Origin: Anaerolineae bacterium
GTDB taxonomy: Bacteria; Chloroflexota; Anaerolineae; 4572-78; J111
Reading direction: 5' to 3'
DNA: 64,000 nucleotides
Assembly (NCBI GenBank): GCA_022071955.1
Contig: JAJVIM010000005.1
Coordinates: 1-64,000 of the forward strand
Positions 15,840 through 25,273 of the stretch are shown in pieces. The first letter of the stretch is position 1. Each line of letters starts with the position of its first letter. Below the pieces are notes generated by a model. The model searched no databases. It saw only the letters and a program-made list of their open reading frames with translations, and was not told the origin of the DNA. The translations under genes and the position numbers were made by a program.

Positions 15840-16529
15840 GTGCGGGTGTTAATTGTTGAAGATGACCGCAAAATCTCAACGTACCTGAAACGAGGGCTGG
15901 AAGAACAGGGTTACGCCGTCGACGCCGCTTTTACCGGGCCAGAGGCGCTGGCCTGGGCCGATGTAGTTCCGTTTGACCTGATTGTGCTGGATATTATGCT
16001 GCCAGAAATGGACGGCCTGACAGTGTGCCGCGCCTTGCGCAGCCGAAACCACAAGGCGGCAATTCTGATGCTAACCGCTCGTGATGCCGTGGATGACCGG
16101 GTGACGGGTTTGGATGCCGGGGCCGATGATTATCTGGTTAAACCCTTTGAACTGAAGGAACTGCTGGCTCGGCTCCGCGCCCTCACCCGGCGGCAGACAC
16201 TGCGATTGTCCGGGCGGAATCTGTTGCAGGTAGCCGATCTGATAATGGACCCGCGCACCCGGCGCGTGCTGCGCAGTGACAGGCTTATCGAGTTGACCAA
16301 CAAAGAATACGCGGTTTTAGAATGTTTGCTGCGAGAACCGGATCGAATCCTGACCCGCACCGAAATTGCCGAAGCCGTTTGGAATTACGATACTTTTAAT
16401 CAGTCTAACGTGGTTGACGTTTACATTCGCAATTTGCGGCGCAAAATTGATGACCCCTTCGAGTTAAAATTAATCCACACCGTCCGGGGGGCCGGCTATC
16501 GTTTATCAGCCCAAAGTGGGGATGAATGA
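15840..16529 (+). CDS. OmpR-family response regulator
   Basis: Response regulator of 229 residues. The receiver domain has D8/D9, phospho-acceptor D51 (VLDIMLP), T79 and K101 (VKPF). The winged-helix effector domain (about 128-225) ends with the usual NVVDVYIRNLRRKID and RGAGYRL. The GTG at 15840 is chosen because AGGAG precedes it and the protein then begins directly with RVLIVEDD; the frame is open back to 15396 inside the previous gene, which is spurious. It overlaps the kinase gene by ATGA. The 11-bp CTTCAT repeats at 13640-13668 are plausible targets. Confidence 0.93.
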   Translation: MRVLIVEDDRKISTYLKRGLEEQGYAVDAAFTGPEALAWADVVPFDLIVLDIMLPEMDGLTVCRALRSRNHKAAILMLTARDAVDDRVTGLDAGADDYLVKPFELKELLARLRALTRRQTLRLSGRNLLQVADLIMDPRTRRVLRSDRLIELTNKEYAVLECLLREPDRILTRTEIAEAVWNYDTFNQSNVVDVYIRNLRRKIDDPFELKLIHTVRGAGYRLSAQSGDE

Positions 16530-17920
16530 AACATTTAAAAACCCTGCGCGTACGTTTTGCCCTGTGGACGGCCGCGCTGTTGCTGGCTGTGTTAACCCTC
16601 TTTAGTTTCTTTATTTACATTCGCACAGCTCAAAGCTTGGCCGACACCGTGGACAGTGAGTTAAGGCTGGCTGCTTCACAAGCCGCCGCCGAACTGGATA
16701 TTCACGACAAGGAAGTTGTGCCTATTGATGATTTCTTTAAAGATATGCCCAACCTTTCGCTGCGGGAACATGGCTTTTCTTTTCGGATAGTGGATTCCGC
16801 CGGACAAATGTTTCAGGAATATGGGCCTTATCAGGCATTGCTTCAGCCGCAAGTCGATTTTACGGCCTCTGATCAACCGGGAGTGTTTGCCACCTTTACC
16901 GATCCGGCTACCCGGCACCAGGTGCGAGTGTATACCGAACCAATTCTTCAAGATAATCAGCAAATAGTGGGGCAAATTCAGGTAGCCCGAAATCTCAATA
17001 GTAACCGGCAAACCCTCAATCAACTGCTGGTAACTTTGTGGATTGGCGGCCCTTTACTGGTTGTTGTTGCCGGCGCTGGTGGCTACTTTCTGGCAGCGCG
17101 AGCGCTGGCGCCCATTGACAAAATCACGCGCACCGCCCGGCAAATCTCGGCCCGGGATTTGTCGGCCCGGCTTAACCTGCCCCACAGTGAAGACGAAGCT
17201 GGCCGGCTGGCGGCTACCTTTGACTCGATGCTGAGCCGTCTGGAAGATTCCTTTCAGCGCGAACGCCGCTTTACCGCCGACGCCTCGCACGAACTACGCA
17301 CCCCGCTGGCTGCAATGCAAACAATCCTTGGTAGCACGTTGGCCCGTCGGCGCACCCTCACCGAGTACGAGCAGGTGCTGGCTGATCTGGGCGAAGAAAC
17401 GGAACGGCTGCACACCCTGATCGAAGGCTTGTTGCAGCTGGCCCGCAGCGAAAATACCTCCCCCATGGTCACGGACACCATCAACCTGTCACACCTGTTG
17501 ACGGATGTGACCGACTCGCTGCGGCTTTTGGCCAACGACAAAGGGCTGGAGTTGACCGCCGACATTGCCGAGAATCTCACTGTAACGGGCGACAGCGACG
17601 CCTTAATCCGCCTGTTTGTAAACCTGCTGGACAATGCTATCAAATTTACCACGCAAGGCTACATCAAGGTGATTGCGCTTCGCCGGCCACAAGGCCAGAT
17701 AGAAATCACCATCAGCGATACGGGCGCTGGCATTGCCGCCGCAGACCTGCCCTATATCTTCGGTCGTTTTTATCGGGCCGATAAATCCCGGTCTACGCCG
17801 GGCATCGGCTTGGGATTGGCCATTGCGGCCCGGGTGGCGCAGGCGCATAGCGGGGCGATCAGAGTAGAAAGTGAAATCGGCAAAGGAACGGTGTTTACCG
17901 TACAACTGGCCACCACATAA
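16526..17920 (+). CDS. Sensor histidine kinase (HAMP, HisKA, HATPase)
   Basis: Membrane sensor kinase of 464 residues. TM1 lies at about 11-31, an extracytoplasmic sensor domain at 32-168 and TM2 at 169-191. HAMP follows to about 246 and a HisKA domain with H255 in FTADASHELRTPLAAM. The HATPase domain has N-box NLLDNAIKF, DTGAGI and GIGLGLAIA. All catalytic boxes are intact, in contrast to the broken kinase at the left end of the window. It phosphorylates the OmpR-type regulator encoded immediately upstream. The ligand of the sensor domain is unknown. Confidence 0.93.
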   Translation: MKHLKTLRVRFALWTAALLLAVLTLFSFFIYIRTAQSLADTVDSELRLAASQAAAELDIHDKEVVPIDDFFKDMPNLSLREHGFSFRIVDSAGQMFQEYGPYQALLQPQVDFTASDQPGVFATFTDPATRHQVRVYTEPILQDNQQIVGQIQVARNLNSNRQTLNQLLVTLWIGGPLLVVVAGAGGYFLAARALAPIDKITRTARQISARDLSARLNLPHSEDEAGRLAATFDSMLSRLEDSFQRERRFTADASHELRTPLAAMQTILGSTLARRRTLTEYEQVLADLGEETERLHTLIEGLLQLARSENTSPMVTDTINLSHLLTDVTDSLRLLANDKGLELTADIAENLTVTGDSDALIRLFVNLLDNAIKFTTQGYIKVIALRRPQGQIEITISDTGAGIAAADLPYIFGRFYRADKSRSTPGIGLGLAIAARVAQAHSGAIRVESEIGKGTVFTVQLATT

Positions 17921-18113
17921 TGCGTTTTACCACCGGCTGGCGCTATTCAGCCCAGATTTACCCCCACCAACAAACGCGGCCCGCATATTACAATAAAGTT
18001 ACCTCTTATTCGTTTCCACACAACGGGGAAGTCATTGTAGCTGCCTCAGATTGGCCTTGGCCCCGCCACAAACCCCGCGCTATTCTAACTTGAGTTTATT
18101 TACCAACAACCCG
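17921..18113. other. Non-coding stretch upstream of the ABC/glycosidase operon
   Basis: I see no gene between the kinase stop and the promoter at 18114. No clear terminator hairpin for the kinase gene was found. The rest of the gap to 18335 is promoter, operator and untranslated leader. Confidence 0.3.
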
Positions 18114-18142
18114 TTGACATTCGATAAAAACTGTTGTATGAT
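18114..18142 (+). promoter_or_regulatory. Near-consensus sigma-70 promoter
   Basis: TTGACA (18114-18119) and TATGAT (18137-18142) with a 17-bp spacer. The predicted start of transcription falls inside the palindrome that begins at 18145. It drives the long operon from 18336 onward. Confidence 0.85.
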
Positions 18143-18144
18143 GT

Positions 18145-18182
18145 TGTAAATGTTACCGTAAATGTTTACGGTAACATTTACA
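18145..18182. promoter_or_regulatory. Perfect 38-bp palindromic operator
   Basis: The 18-bp arm TGTAAATGTTACCGTAAA is followed by TG and the exact reverse complement. It begins 3 bp after the -10 element and covers the transcription start, the classical position for repression. The GTTACC/GGTAAC cores are typical of LacI-family sites. The LacI gene inside the operon (25274) is the natural candidate regulator. Confidence 0.8.
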
Positions 18183-18335
18183 TCAAGCTTTGTTCTGAGC
18201 CGCCACTTATTCTATATTGCTGGCCGGAGGTCTCTGCTGACCCCGTCAGGTACGGAGGTGTTTATTGATCCTACCATTTCCATCGTTGTAAATGAGCGCG
18301 ATCTAATTTAACCATTTCCAATTGGAGGCAAGAAA

Positions 18336-19733
18336 ATGATGAAGAAGTTAGTTTTCCCCCTGATTTTTTCGCTGATGATGACCCTGGTGCTGGCCGGTTG
18401 CGCCGGCTCCCAACCGGCCCCGGCAGAACCGGCCGCTCCCGCCGAGCAGGCCGCCCCAGCGCAACAACCTGAAGAAGCACCTAAAGCCGAAGCCCCAGCC
18501 GCGGTTGAACCGGCCCAGGAAAAAATCACCCTGACCTACATGGCCAGCCAGGACTGGATTAAAGACGCCGAGTTTGAATTGGCCAAAAAGTTTGAAGCCG
18601 AAACCGGCATCCACATTGATTACCAGATTTTGCCGGCTGACCAGTACTTTAACGTGTTGAAAACAAAACTCAACTCCGGCGAAGCCACCGATATTTTTGG
18701 CGGCCAAAGCGGCAAAACCGACCTGAAAGTGCAATACGATGTTGAGAAAAACGCTGTGGATCTCTCCGGCGAAGAATGGGTGAGCCGTATGGACCCCAAC
18801 GCCCTGGATCAGGTTAGCCTGAACGGCAAAGTGTACGGCGCTGAAATCTGGGATATCGTCGCTTCTAACTACTTTATCCTCACCTACAACAAGAAGATTT
18901 TTGCCGATTTGGGCGTTGAAGTGCCCAAATCCTATGACGATTTCAAAGCCGCCTGCACCACCATTATGGATGCCGGCATTGTGCCTATTTACGAACCCGT
19001 GTCCGATGGCTGGCACCACGTGCTGTGGTTCCCCATGATTGGCCCCCGCTTTGAAGAGCTGAACCCCGGCCTGGCCGATAAACTGAATGCCAACGAAGCC
19101 ACCTTTGCCGCAAGCGAAACCATGCTGACGGCAATTACCCAGTTGCAGGAACTGTACGGTATGGGCTGCTTTGGCGACAACGCGCTGTCCGACACCTACA
19201 CCGACACCACCAAAAAGCTGGCCAGCGGCGAATACGCCATGTCGCTCACCACGCTCACCGCACCGGTGGCCATTGAATCAGAATATCCTGATGTACCCGC
19301 CGATACCTTTGGCTTCTTCCCCATTCCGCTGGTAGACAACCAGCTTGCCCCGGCGCACCCGGCCGGGCCAAGCAAGTTCATCTATTCCGGCTCGCCGCAC
19401 GTTGCAGAGGCCAAACAATACCTGGCTTTCCTGATGAAACCTGAGAATTTGCAATACCTGCTGGACAACAGCGATGACTTTGCCTCGCTCAACTTTTCCG
19501 GGCTGAAAGAAAAATGGAACCCGGCCCAGCAGGAATTTCTCAAGACCTACCCAACCAAGACCATTGTCTATCAAGATGCGGTCAATTACGTTAACCCGCA
19601 GTGGATGGACATTGGCAAAGACCTGACCGGGATGTTTTCCGGCAGCATGACCCCCGCAGACGTGCTAACCAGCATCGATCAGCGCCGCGCTGAAATGGCG
19701 CAAACGGCCTCTGATCCCGCCTGGGCCAAGTAA
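18336..19733 (+). CDS. Sugar ABC transporter substrate-binding lipoprotein (family 1)
   Basis: Extracellular solute-binding protein of 465 residues. A lipoprotein signal ends in the lipobox LAGC (Cys about 22). An Ala/Pro/Glu-rich tether (about 23-65) follows, then a MalE-type two-lobed binding domain beginning ITLTYMASQDW. It delivers a mono- or oligosaccharide to the permeases encoded just downstream; the sugar cannot be read directly. GGAGG lies 8 nt before the ATG. It is the first gene behind the LacI-type promoter, and a strong stem-loop separates it from the permease genes, as expected for higher expression of the binding protein. Confidence 0.93.
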   Translation: MMKKLVFPLIFSLMMTLVLAGCAGSQPAPAEPAAPAEQAAPAQQPEEAPKAEAPAAVEPAQEKITLTYMASQDWIKDAEFELAKKFEAETGIHIDYQILPADQYFNVLKTKLNSGEATDIFGGQSGKTDLKVQYDVEKNAVDLSGEEWVSRMDPNALDQVSLNGKVYGAEIWDIVASNYFILTYNKKIFADLGVEVPKSYDDFKAACTTIMDAGIVPIYEPVSDGWHHVLWFPMIGPRFEELNPGLADKLNANEATFAASETMLTAITQLQELYGMGCFGDNALSDTYTDTTKKLASGEYAMSLTTLTAPVAIESEYPDVPADTFGFFPIPLVDNQLAPAHPAGPSKFIYSGSPHVAEAKQYLAFLMKPENLQYLLDNSDDFASLNFSGLKEKWNPAQQEFLKTYPTKTIVYQDAVNYVNPQWMDIGKDLTGMFSGSMTPADVLTSIDQRRAEMAQTASDPAWAK

Positions 19734-19747
19734 AATCACCCAACCAA

Positions 19748-19778
19748 CACAGGGCCAGTATTAAAAACTGGCCCTGTG
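19748..19778 (+). other. Intra-operon stem-loop after the binding-protein gene
   Basis: CACAGGGCCAGT (19748-19759) pairs perfectly with its complement at 19767-19778 around a 7-nt loop. No T-run follows, so it is more likely an mRNA 3'-end protecting structure or partial terminator than a full stop. Confidence 0.65.
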
Positions 19779-19861
19779 GTCAAAATCTGTTAACGGCAAC
19801 AGCGCACCGCCTGTGCGTGCTGGCGGGCCAATTGACCCGCGTGAAAGTTGTGAGGCAGCCG

Positions 19862-20734
19862 ATGAAAGCAAAAACCTATCCGTTCTACTTTGTTACCGGC
19901 GCTCTGGCGCTGTACGGGCTGTTTTATGTGATCCCCAGCGTGATGGGTTTTTACTACGCCTTTACCGATTGGAACAGCTACACCACCGACATCAACTGGG
20001 TGGGGCTTGAGAATTTTCAAACAATTTTCGCGTCGAGCAAAGGGTACGTCAACTTCATTAAAAACACGGTTGTTTTTACCGTGGCCACCATCTTTTTGAA
20101 AACCGTAATTGCCCTGGCCCTGGCCGTGTTACTCACCGATGGCGTTCGCCGGTTGAAAAATATTTACCGGGCGGTTATGTACTTGCCGGCGGTGCTGCCG
20201 ATCCTGGTGATCAGCCTTATTTTTAAGTCGATATTGAACCCGGCCACCGGCCTGCTGAACACCTCGTTGCGCGCTGTGGGGCTGGATTTTATGGCCCAAA
20301 AGTGGCTGGTGGATATTACCTGGGCGCTGCCCTCGGTCATTGGCGTGGATACCTGGCGCGGCGTGGGCTACATTATGGTCATTTTGATTGCCGGTTTGCA
20401 GGCCATCCCCCGCGATTACTACGAGGCCGCCGCCATCGATGGGGCCAGCCGGTGGCAAGCTTTTCAGCACATTACCTTGCCGCTGCTGCGGCCTGTTTTA
20501 ACCGTAACCACGGTGTTAAACCTGCTGTACGGCCTTAAAGTGTTTGATATTGTGTTTGTGCTGACCAACGGCGGCCCTGGACGGGCCACAGACACCGTTT
20601 ACACCGCCATTTTTGAGGACTTTTCCAAGGGGCGCTACGGCGTGGCCACCGCGCTGTCGTCGCTGCTGTTTTTGGTGATGATTGCCCTGGGCTATCTGGT
20701 CATCCGGCTGATGCACCAGGAAGAGGAAGCGTAA
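19862..20734 (+). CDS. Sugar ABC transporter permease (MalF type)
   Basis: Inner-membrane permease of about 290 residues with six hydrophobic segments. The cytoplasmic coupling loop reads YYEAAAIDGASRWQAFQHITLPLLRPV, the EAA motif that contacts the ATPase. The ATG at 19862 is preferred, with GAGG upstream; in-frame GTG codons at 19817 and 19841 are alternatives. It forms the translocation pore with the next gene product. No ATPase gene is present in this operon, so a shared MsmX-type ATPase encoded elsewhere is likely. Confidence 0.92.
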   Translation: MKAKTYPFYFVTGALALYGLFYVIPSVMGFYYAFTDWNSYTTDINWVGLENFQTIFASSKGYVNFIKNTVVFTVATIFLKTVIALALAVLLTDGVRRLKNIYRAVMYLPAVLPILVISLIFKSILNPATGLLNTSLRAVGLDFMAQKWLVDITWALPSVIGVDTWRGVGYIMVILIAGLQAIPRDYYEAAAIDGASRWQAFQHITLPLLRPVLTVTTVLNLLYGLKVFDIVFVLTNGGPGRATDTVYTAIFEDFSKGRYGVATALSSLLFLVMIALGYLVIRLMHQEEEA

Positions 20735-20735
20735 C

Positions 20736-21551
20736 GTGAAATTTTTCAGAAGGTTCTTTAATCACGCGCTGGCTTTTATGGCCTGTACCATCACTTTTAT
20801 TCCCATTTATCTGGTTTTTGTCAACTCGCTCAAAACCAGGGCCGAAGCCAGCTCGATGGGGGTGGAATTTCCCACCGCCCTGCAATGGAGCAACTTTATC
20901 ACCGTCATTGAAAAGGGCAAGCTGCTGACCGCCTTTGGCAACAGCGTGCTGTACGCCGTGGCCTCAACATTTATTGGGGTGACTGTGGCCGCGCTGGCGG
21001 CCTATATTTTGTCGCGCAACCGCACCCGCTTCAATCGAGCGGTCTACTTCTTCATTATTATGGGCATTGCCATGCCCACCAACTTTGTTACCCTGACCAA
21101 AGTGATGCAGCTAACGCATCTCATCAATTCCCAGTTGGGCATCATTTTGTTGTATTCCGCCACCCAAATTCCGTTTACCGTGTTTCTGGTTTACGCCTTT
21201 ATTGAAACCATTCCGCGCGAACTGGACGAAGCCGCCATCATCGATGGGGCCAGCCCGCTGCGCCTCTTTTTCTCGGTGATTTACCCGCTGCTGACGCCGG
21301 TGCTGGTCACCTCGGCGGTGCTTAATTTTTTGGGCATCTGGAACGAATTTCTCATGCCCCTCTATTTCTTAAACCGCAGCACCTACTGGCCCATGACGCT
21401 GGCCGTTTACAACTTCTTTGGCCAGTTCCAGTCTGACTGGAGCCTGGTTTCGGCGGACGTGGTGCTGACAATTTTGCCGGTTATCATTGTTTACATTATG
21501 GCCCAGCGATTTATCCTGTCCGGCATGGTTGCCGGCGCGGTAAAGAGTTAG
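20736..21551 (+). CDS. Sugar ABC transporter permease (MalG type)
   Basis: Second permease subunit of 271 residues, starting at GTG one base after the preceding stop. The EAA loop is ELDEAAIIDGASPLRLFFSVIYPLLTPVL. Hydrophobic segments fit the six-helix MalG fold, and the C-terminus ends FILSGMVAGAVKS as in many CUT1 permeases. It pairs with the MalF-type subunit and the lipoprotein at 18336. Confidence 0.92.
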   Translation: MKFFRRFFNHALAFMACTITFIPIYLVFVNSLKTRAEASSMGVEFPTALQWSNFITVIEKGKLLTAFGNSVLYAVASTFIGVTVAALAAYILSRNRTRFNRAVYFFIIMGIAMPTNFVTLTKVMQLTHLINSQLGIILLYSATQIPFTVFLVYAFIETIPRELDEAAIIDGASPLRLFFSVIYPLLTPVLVTSAVLNFLGIWNEFLMPLYFLNRSTYWPMTLAVYNFFGQFQSDWSLVSADVVLTILPVIIVYIMAQRFILSGMVAGAVKS

Positions 21552-21579
21552 TCCATTTTCAATAACAGATGAGGACTCA

Positions 21580-22650
21580 ATGACACACACGCTATGGAAA
21601 GAAAACTGGGCCGAATCCCGCCAGCATTATCTGGACTGGTGGGCCGGCAAGGGGCTGGTCATCAGCATGTGGCTGCATATCGATAAAGATGGCCCGCCCC
21701 ACGAGCCGGTTGCGCCGGTGCCGCCGGCCACAGACCTGCGCCAATACTGGTTCGATCCCCACTGGCGCGCCGATCATTTGCACTACACGTTGTCGCGCAG
21801 CTCTTTTAAGGCCGATATTCTACCGGTGGCCAACACCCATTTGGGGCCGGGGTCGCTGGCGGCCATTTTGGGCGCAGAGCTGGATGGCCGCGACGACACT
21901 ATCTGGATTCTGCCCCGCACGCCGGATAGCGACGCCATCGACCTGGACGAAGCCAACCCCTGGCTCAAACTCCACCTTGATCTGGTGAAAGCCTGCAAAC
22001 AGCAGGCGCAGGGCCGCTATTTTGTTGGCTGCCCGGATTTTATTGAGGGGCTGGATACTCTGGCCGGGCTGCGCGGCACGCAGCCGGTGCTGCTGGACAC
22101 CATCGACCGCCCCGAGGAGCTGAAACAACAGCTCCGGGCTGTCAACAAAATCTGGTTTGACGTGTTTGAGCGCATTTACCGCGAAATTAATGTTGACGGC
22201 GAAATGGCCTTTTGTTACTTCTCGCTGTGGGCGCCGGGCCGCGTGGCCAAGCTGCAAAGCGATATTTCGGCCATGATTTCGCCGTCCGATTTCCGCCGTT
22301 TTGTGGTACCCTACCTGCGCGAGCAGTGCCAGTGGCTGGATTACTCGCTGTACCACCTTGACGGCCCGGACGCCATCCGTCACGTTGAGGCGCTGCTGGA
22401 AATTGAGGAGCTTGACGCCATCCAGTGGACGCCGGGCGCGGGCCAGCCGCAGGGCGGCGACCCCAAATGGTACAACCTGTACAAGCGCATTAAAGCCGGC
22501 GGCAAGGCGATCATGCCCGCCTCGGTAGATGTGGCCACCCTGCAACCGCTGCTCGATGAAATTGGGCCGGACGGGGTGCACGTGCTGATGAACTTTGAAA
22601 CGGAGCGAGACATCGACGCGGCGCTGGAAATTGCCGCGCGTTACCGGTAG
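21580..22650 (+). CDS. Uroporphyrinogen decarboxylase-like (URO-D fold) protein
   Basis: Protein of 356 residues with a URO-D/corrinoid methyltransferase-type TIM barrel pattern. The latter half (LREQCQWLDYSLYHLDGPDAIRHVEALLEIEELDAIQWTPGAGQPQGG) and the ending VHVLMNFETERDIDAALEIAARYR match URO-D superfamily proteins that occur in carbohydrate loci and are not heme enzymes. The reaction is unknown. It sits between the permeases and a GH31 gene, so a role in handling the imported sugar is an inference from context only. It starts at ATG 21580, with GAGG upstream. Confidence 0.7.
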   Translation: MTHTLWKENWAESRQHYLDWWAGKGLVISMWLHIDKDGPPHEPVAPVPPATDLRQYWFDPHWRADHLHYTLSRSSFKADILPVANTHLGPGSLAAILGAELDGRDDTIWILPRTPDSDAIDLDEANPWLKLHLDLVKACKQQAQGRYFVGCPDFIEGLDTLAGLRGTQPVLLDTIDRPEELKQQLRAVNKIWFDVFERIYREINVDGEMAFCYFSLWAPGRVAKLQSDISAMISPSDFRRFVVPYLREQCQWLDYSLYHLDGPDAIRHVEALLEIEELDAIQWTPGAGQPQGGDPKWYNLYKRIKAGGKAIMPASVDVATLQPLLDEIGPDGVHVLMNFETERDIDAALEIAARYR

Positions 22651-22716
22651 TTTGGGGCCTGGCTTATTTGCCGGTTGCGTCACCTTTAAAGATTCTGTAA
22701 CGATGCTGGCCGCCAT

Positions 22717-22765
22717 CGTGTTGCGTGTGGCGTAAAAACAGGCTGTTAACTGAACACGCAACACG
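22717..22765 (+). other. Stem-loop upstream of the GH31 gene
   Basis: CGTGTTGCGTGT (22717-22728) is exactly complementary to 22754-22765, with a 25-nt loop. It lies in the 157-bp gap between the URO-D-like and GH31 genes. It may protect or separate transcript segments; there is no T-run. Confidence 0.5.
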
Positions 22766-22807
22766 CAACCCGCTTTAAACCGAAAAAAAACCTTTGCGAG
22801 AACCCTG

Positions 22808-25222
22808 ATGACAATTTTAACCTACTCCACCCAACCCGATGGCCTGACCCTGTACAGCGAGCGCGGCTGGCTGGCGCTGACGCCCTGCACGCCGCAGCTT
22901 ATCCGGGTGCGCTACAGCCTTAAGCCGGAATTCAGCGCCGCGCCCAGCCTGATGGTCAGCGCCCAGCCCGATTCCAACGTGCCGTTTTCCGTGCAGGAAA
23001 CGCCCGACAGCCTGATTTTTGCCACCGCCGCCGTCACCATCGAGATTGACCGCCGCACCACCGCCTTCACTTATCGCGACAGCCAGGGCCAACTGCTCAC
23101 CAAAGAGCCGGCCCGGGGCGGCAAAACGCTGGAGCCGGTGGATGTGCTGGTTTCTGTGTTTGATGAAGCCACCGCCTTTGAAAGCCGAGAAGACGCCGAC
23201 GGCGTGCGGGTGGCCACCCGCAACGTGCAGCAGGTGGTTGACCGGCAAGCCTATCACACCAAACTTGAATTTGAGTGGGCCGACGGCGAAGCGCTCTACG
23301 GCCTCGGCTCGCACGAAGAGGGCATGTTCAACCTGCGCGGCCAGCACCAGTACCTTTACCAGCAAAATATGAAAGTGGCCATCCCGGTGATTGTCTCCAC
23401 CCTCGGTTACGGCGTTTTTGTGGATAGCTGCTCGCTGATGACCTTTCACGACGACGCTTTTGGCTCCTACCTGTGGAGCGACGTGGACGACGAGCTGGAC
23501 TACTACTTCATCTACGGCCCGGAGTTCGATCAGCTGGTGGGGCAAGTTCGCTGGCTCACCGGCCAGTCACCTATGCTGCCCAAATGGTCGTTTGGCTACA
23601 TCCAGTCCAAAGAGCGCTACGTTGACCAGGCCGAACTGCTGGCCGTGGTGCGCGAGTACCGGGCGCGCCAGTTGCCGCTGGATTGCATTGTGCTCGATTG
23701 GAAATCGTGGACGGGCGACCTGTGGGGCCAAAAAACGCTCGACCCGGAGCGCTTTCCCAACCCCGGCCAGCTCACCGCCGATTTGCACGCGCTGCACGCC
23801 ACGCTCATGGTCTCCATCTGGCCCATTATGCGCGCCGGCGGCGAAAACTGGCGCGAACTGCACCAACAGGGCTTTTTGCTGGGCAATCAGGCCAATTACG
23901 ATGCCTTTAACCCGGCGGCCCGCGCCTGCTACTGGCAGCAGGCCAACACCGGCCTCTTTGCGCACGGGGTTGACGCCTGGTGGTGCGATTGCACCGAACC
24001 GTTTGAGGCCGACTGGAAAGGGGCCGTTAAACCGGAACCGGAAGAGCGCATGCGCATTAACACCGCCGAGGCCAAACGCTATCTTGACCCCGAACTGATT
24101 AGCGCCTACTCGCTGCTGCACTCGCAGGGCATTTACGATGGCCAGCGGCAGGTAACGGCGGACAAGCGGGTGGTCAACCTGACCCGCTCGGCCAGTTTGG
24201 GGCAGCAGCGCTACGCCACCGTCACCTGGTCCGGCGATGTGGCCGCCAATTGGGACACGCTGCGCCGCCAGATTGCCGAGGGCCTCAGTTTTTGCGCCAC
24301 CGGCATGCCCTACTGGACCACCGATGTCGGCGCGTTTTTTGTGCGGCGCAAGCCGGAGATGTGGTTTTGGAACGGCGATTTTGACGCCGGGGTTGGCGAC
24401 CTGGGCTACCGCGAGTTGTACGTGCGCTGGTTCCAGTACGGCGCGTTTTTGCCCATGTTCCGCTCGCACGGCACCGATACCCCGCGCGAAGTGTGGCGTT
24501 TTGGCGAACCGGGCGACTTAATGTACGATACGTTAAAGAAATTCCTCAACCTGCGCTACCGGCTGCTGCCCTACATTTATTCGCTGGTTGGCTGGACAGC
24601 GCGCCAATCTTACACCATGTTACGCGCCCTGCCCTTTGATTTTCGGCACGACCCGGCCACCTACAATTGCGCCGATCAGTTTATGTTTGGCCCGGCGCTG
24701 CTGGTTTGCCCAATAACCCGGCCAATGTATTACGCCGCCGGCTCCAAACCGGTTGCGGATGCGCCTCGCACCCGGCCGGTTTACCTGCCCGCCGGCACCG
24801 GCTGGTACAATTTTTGGACCGGTGAACGGCTCGGCGGCGGCCAAACCGTTGAGGCCGCTGCCACGCTGGATACAATGCCGCTGTACGTGCGCGCCGGCTC
24901 CATTATTCCGCTGGGGCCGCACCGGCAGTATGTGGATGACCAACCCGACGCCCCGGTTGAACTTCACATTTACGCGGGCAGTGACGGCAGCTTTCTGCTT
25001 TACGAAGACGAAGGCGACAATTACAATTACGAGCAGGGGGCGTTTTCTACCATCCAAATAAGTTGGAACGACGATTCCAACTGTTTAACGCTGGGCCAGC
25101 GCAGCGGGCAATACCCCGGCATGCCGCATCAGCGAGAATTTCACGTTGTGCTGCACGGCAGCGCAACCGCCGCCGCCCGGCAGGTCAGCTACAGCGGCCA
25201 GCCGGTTGAAATCAAATTTTAG
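22808..25222 (+). CDS. Glycoside hydrolase family 31 (alpha-xylosidase/alpha-glucosidase)
   Basis: Intracellular GH31 enzyme of 804 residues, with no signal peptide. An N-terminal beta-sandwich domain is followed by the catalytic barrel starting at WSFGYIQSKERYVDQAEL. The nucleophile is the Asp in WWCDCTEPF, and the acid/base is probably the Asp in TWSGDVAANWD. The C-terminal part carries the usual proximal and distal beta domains. Family members cleave non-reducing alpha-linked xylose or glucose. The VLDWKSW and WCDCTEP variants resemble alpha-xylosidase-like branches, but specificity is not certain. It is encoded in the importer operon and followed by its LacI regulator. Confidence 0.92.
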   Translation: MTILTYSTQPDGLTLYSERGWLALTPCTPQLIRVRYSLKPEFSAAPSLMVSAQPDSNVPFSVQETPDSLIFATAAVTIEIDRRTTAFTYRDSQGQLLTKEPARGGKTLEPVDVLVSVFDEATAFESREDADGVRVATRNVQQVVDRQAYHTKLEFEWADGEALYGLGSHEEGMFNLRGQHQYLYQQNMKVAIPVIVSTLGYGVFVDSCSLMTFHDDAFGSYLWSDVDDELDYYFIYGPEFDQLVGQVRWLTGQSPMLPKWSFGYIQSKERYVDQAELLAVVREYRARQLPLDCIVLDWKSWTGDLWGQKTLDPERFPNPGQLTADLHALHATLMVSIWPIMRAGGENWRELHQQGFLLGNQANYDAFNPAARACYWQQANTGLFAHGVDAWWCDCTEPFEADWKGAVKPEPEERMRINTAEAKRYLDPELISAYSLLHSQGIYDGQRQVTADKRVVNLTRSASLGQQRYATVTWSGDVAANWDTLRRQIAEGLSFCATGMPYWTTDVGAFFVRRKPEMWFWNGDFDAGVGDLGYRELYVRWFQYGAFLPMFRSHGTDTPREVWRFGEPGDLMYDTLKKFLNLRYRLLPYIYSLVGWTARQSYTMLRALPFDFRHDPATYNCADQFMFGPALLVCPITRPMYYAAGSKPVADAPRTRPVYLPAGTGWYNFWTGERLGGGQTVEAAATLDTMPLYVRAGSIIPLGPHRQYVDDQPDAPVELHIYAGSDGSFLLYEDEGDNYNYEQGAFSTIQISWNDDSNCLTLGQRSGQYPGMPHQREFHVVLHGSATAAARQVSYSGQPVEIKF

Positions 25223-25273
25223 CGCGGCTTATTTAATCTGGCCGGCATTTCCGGCAAAACAGGAGCATCAACT

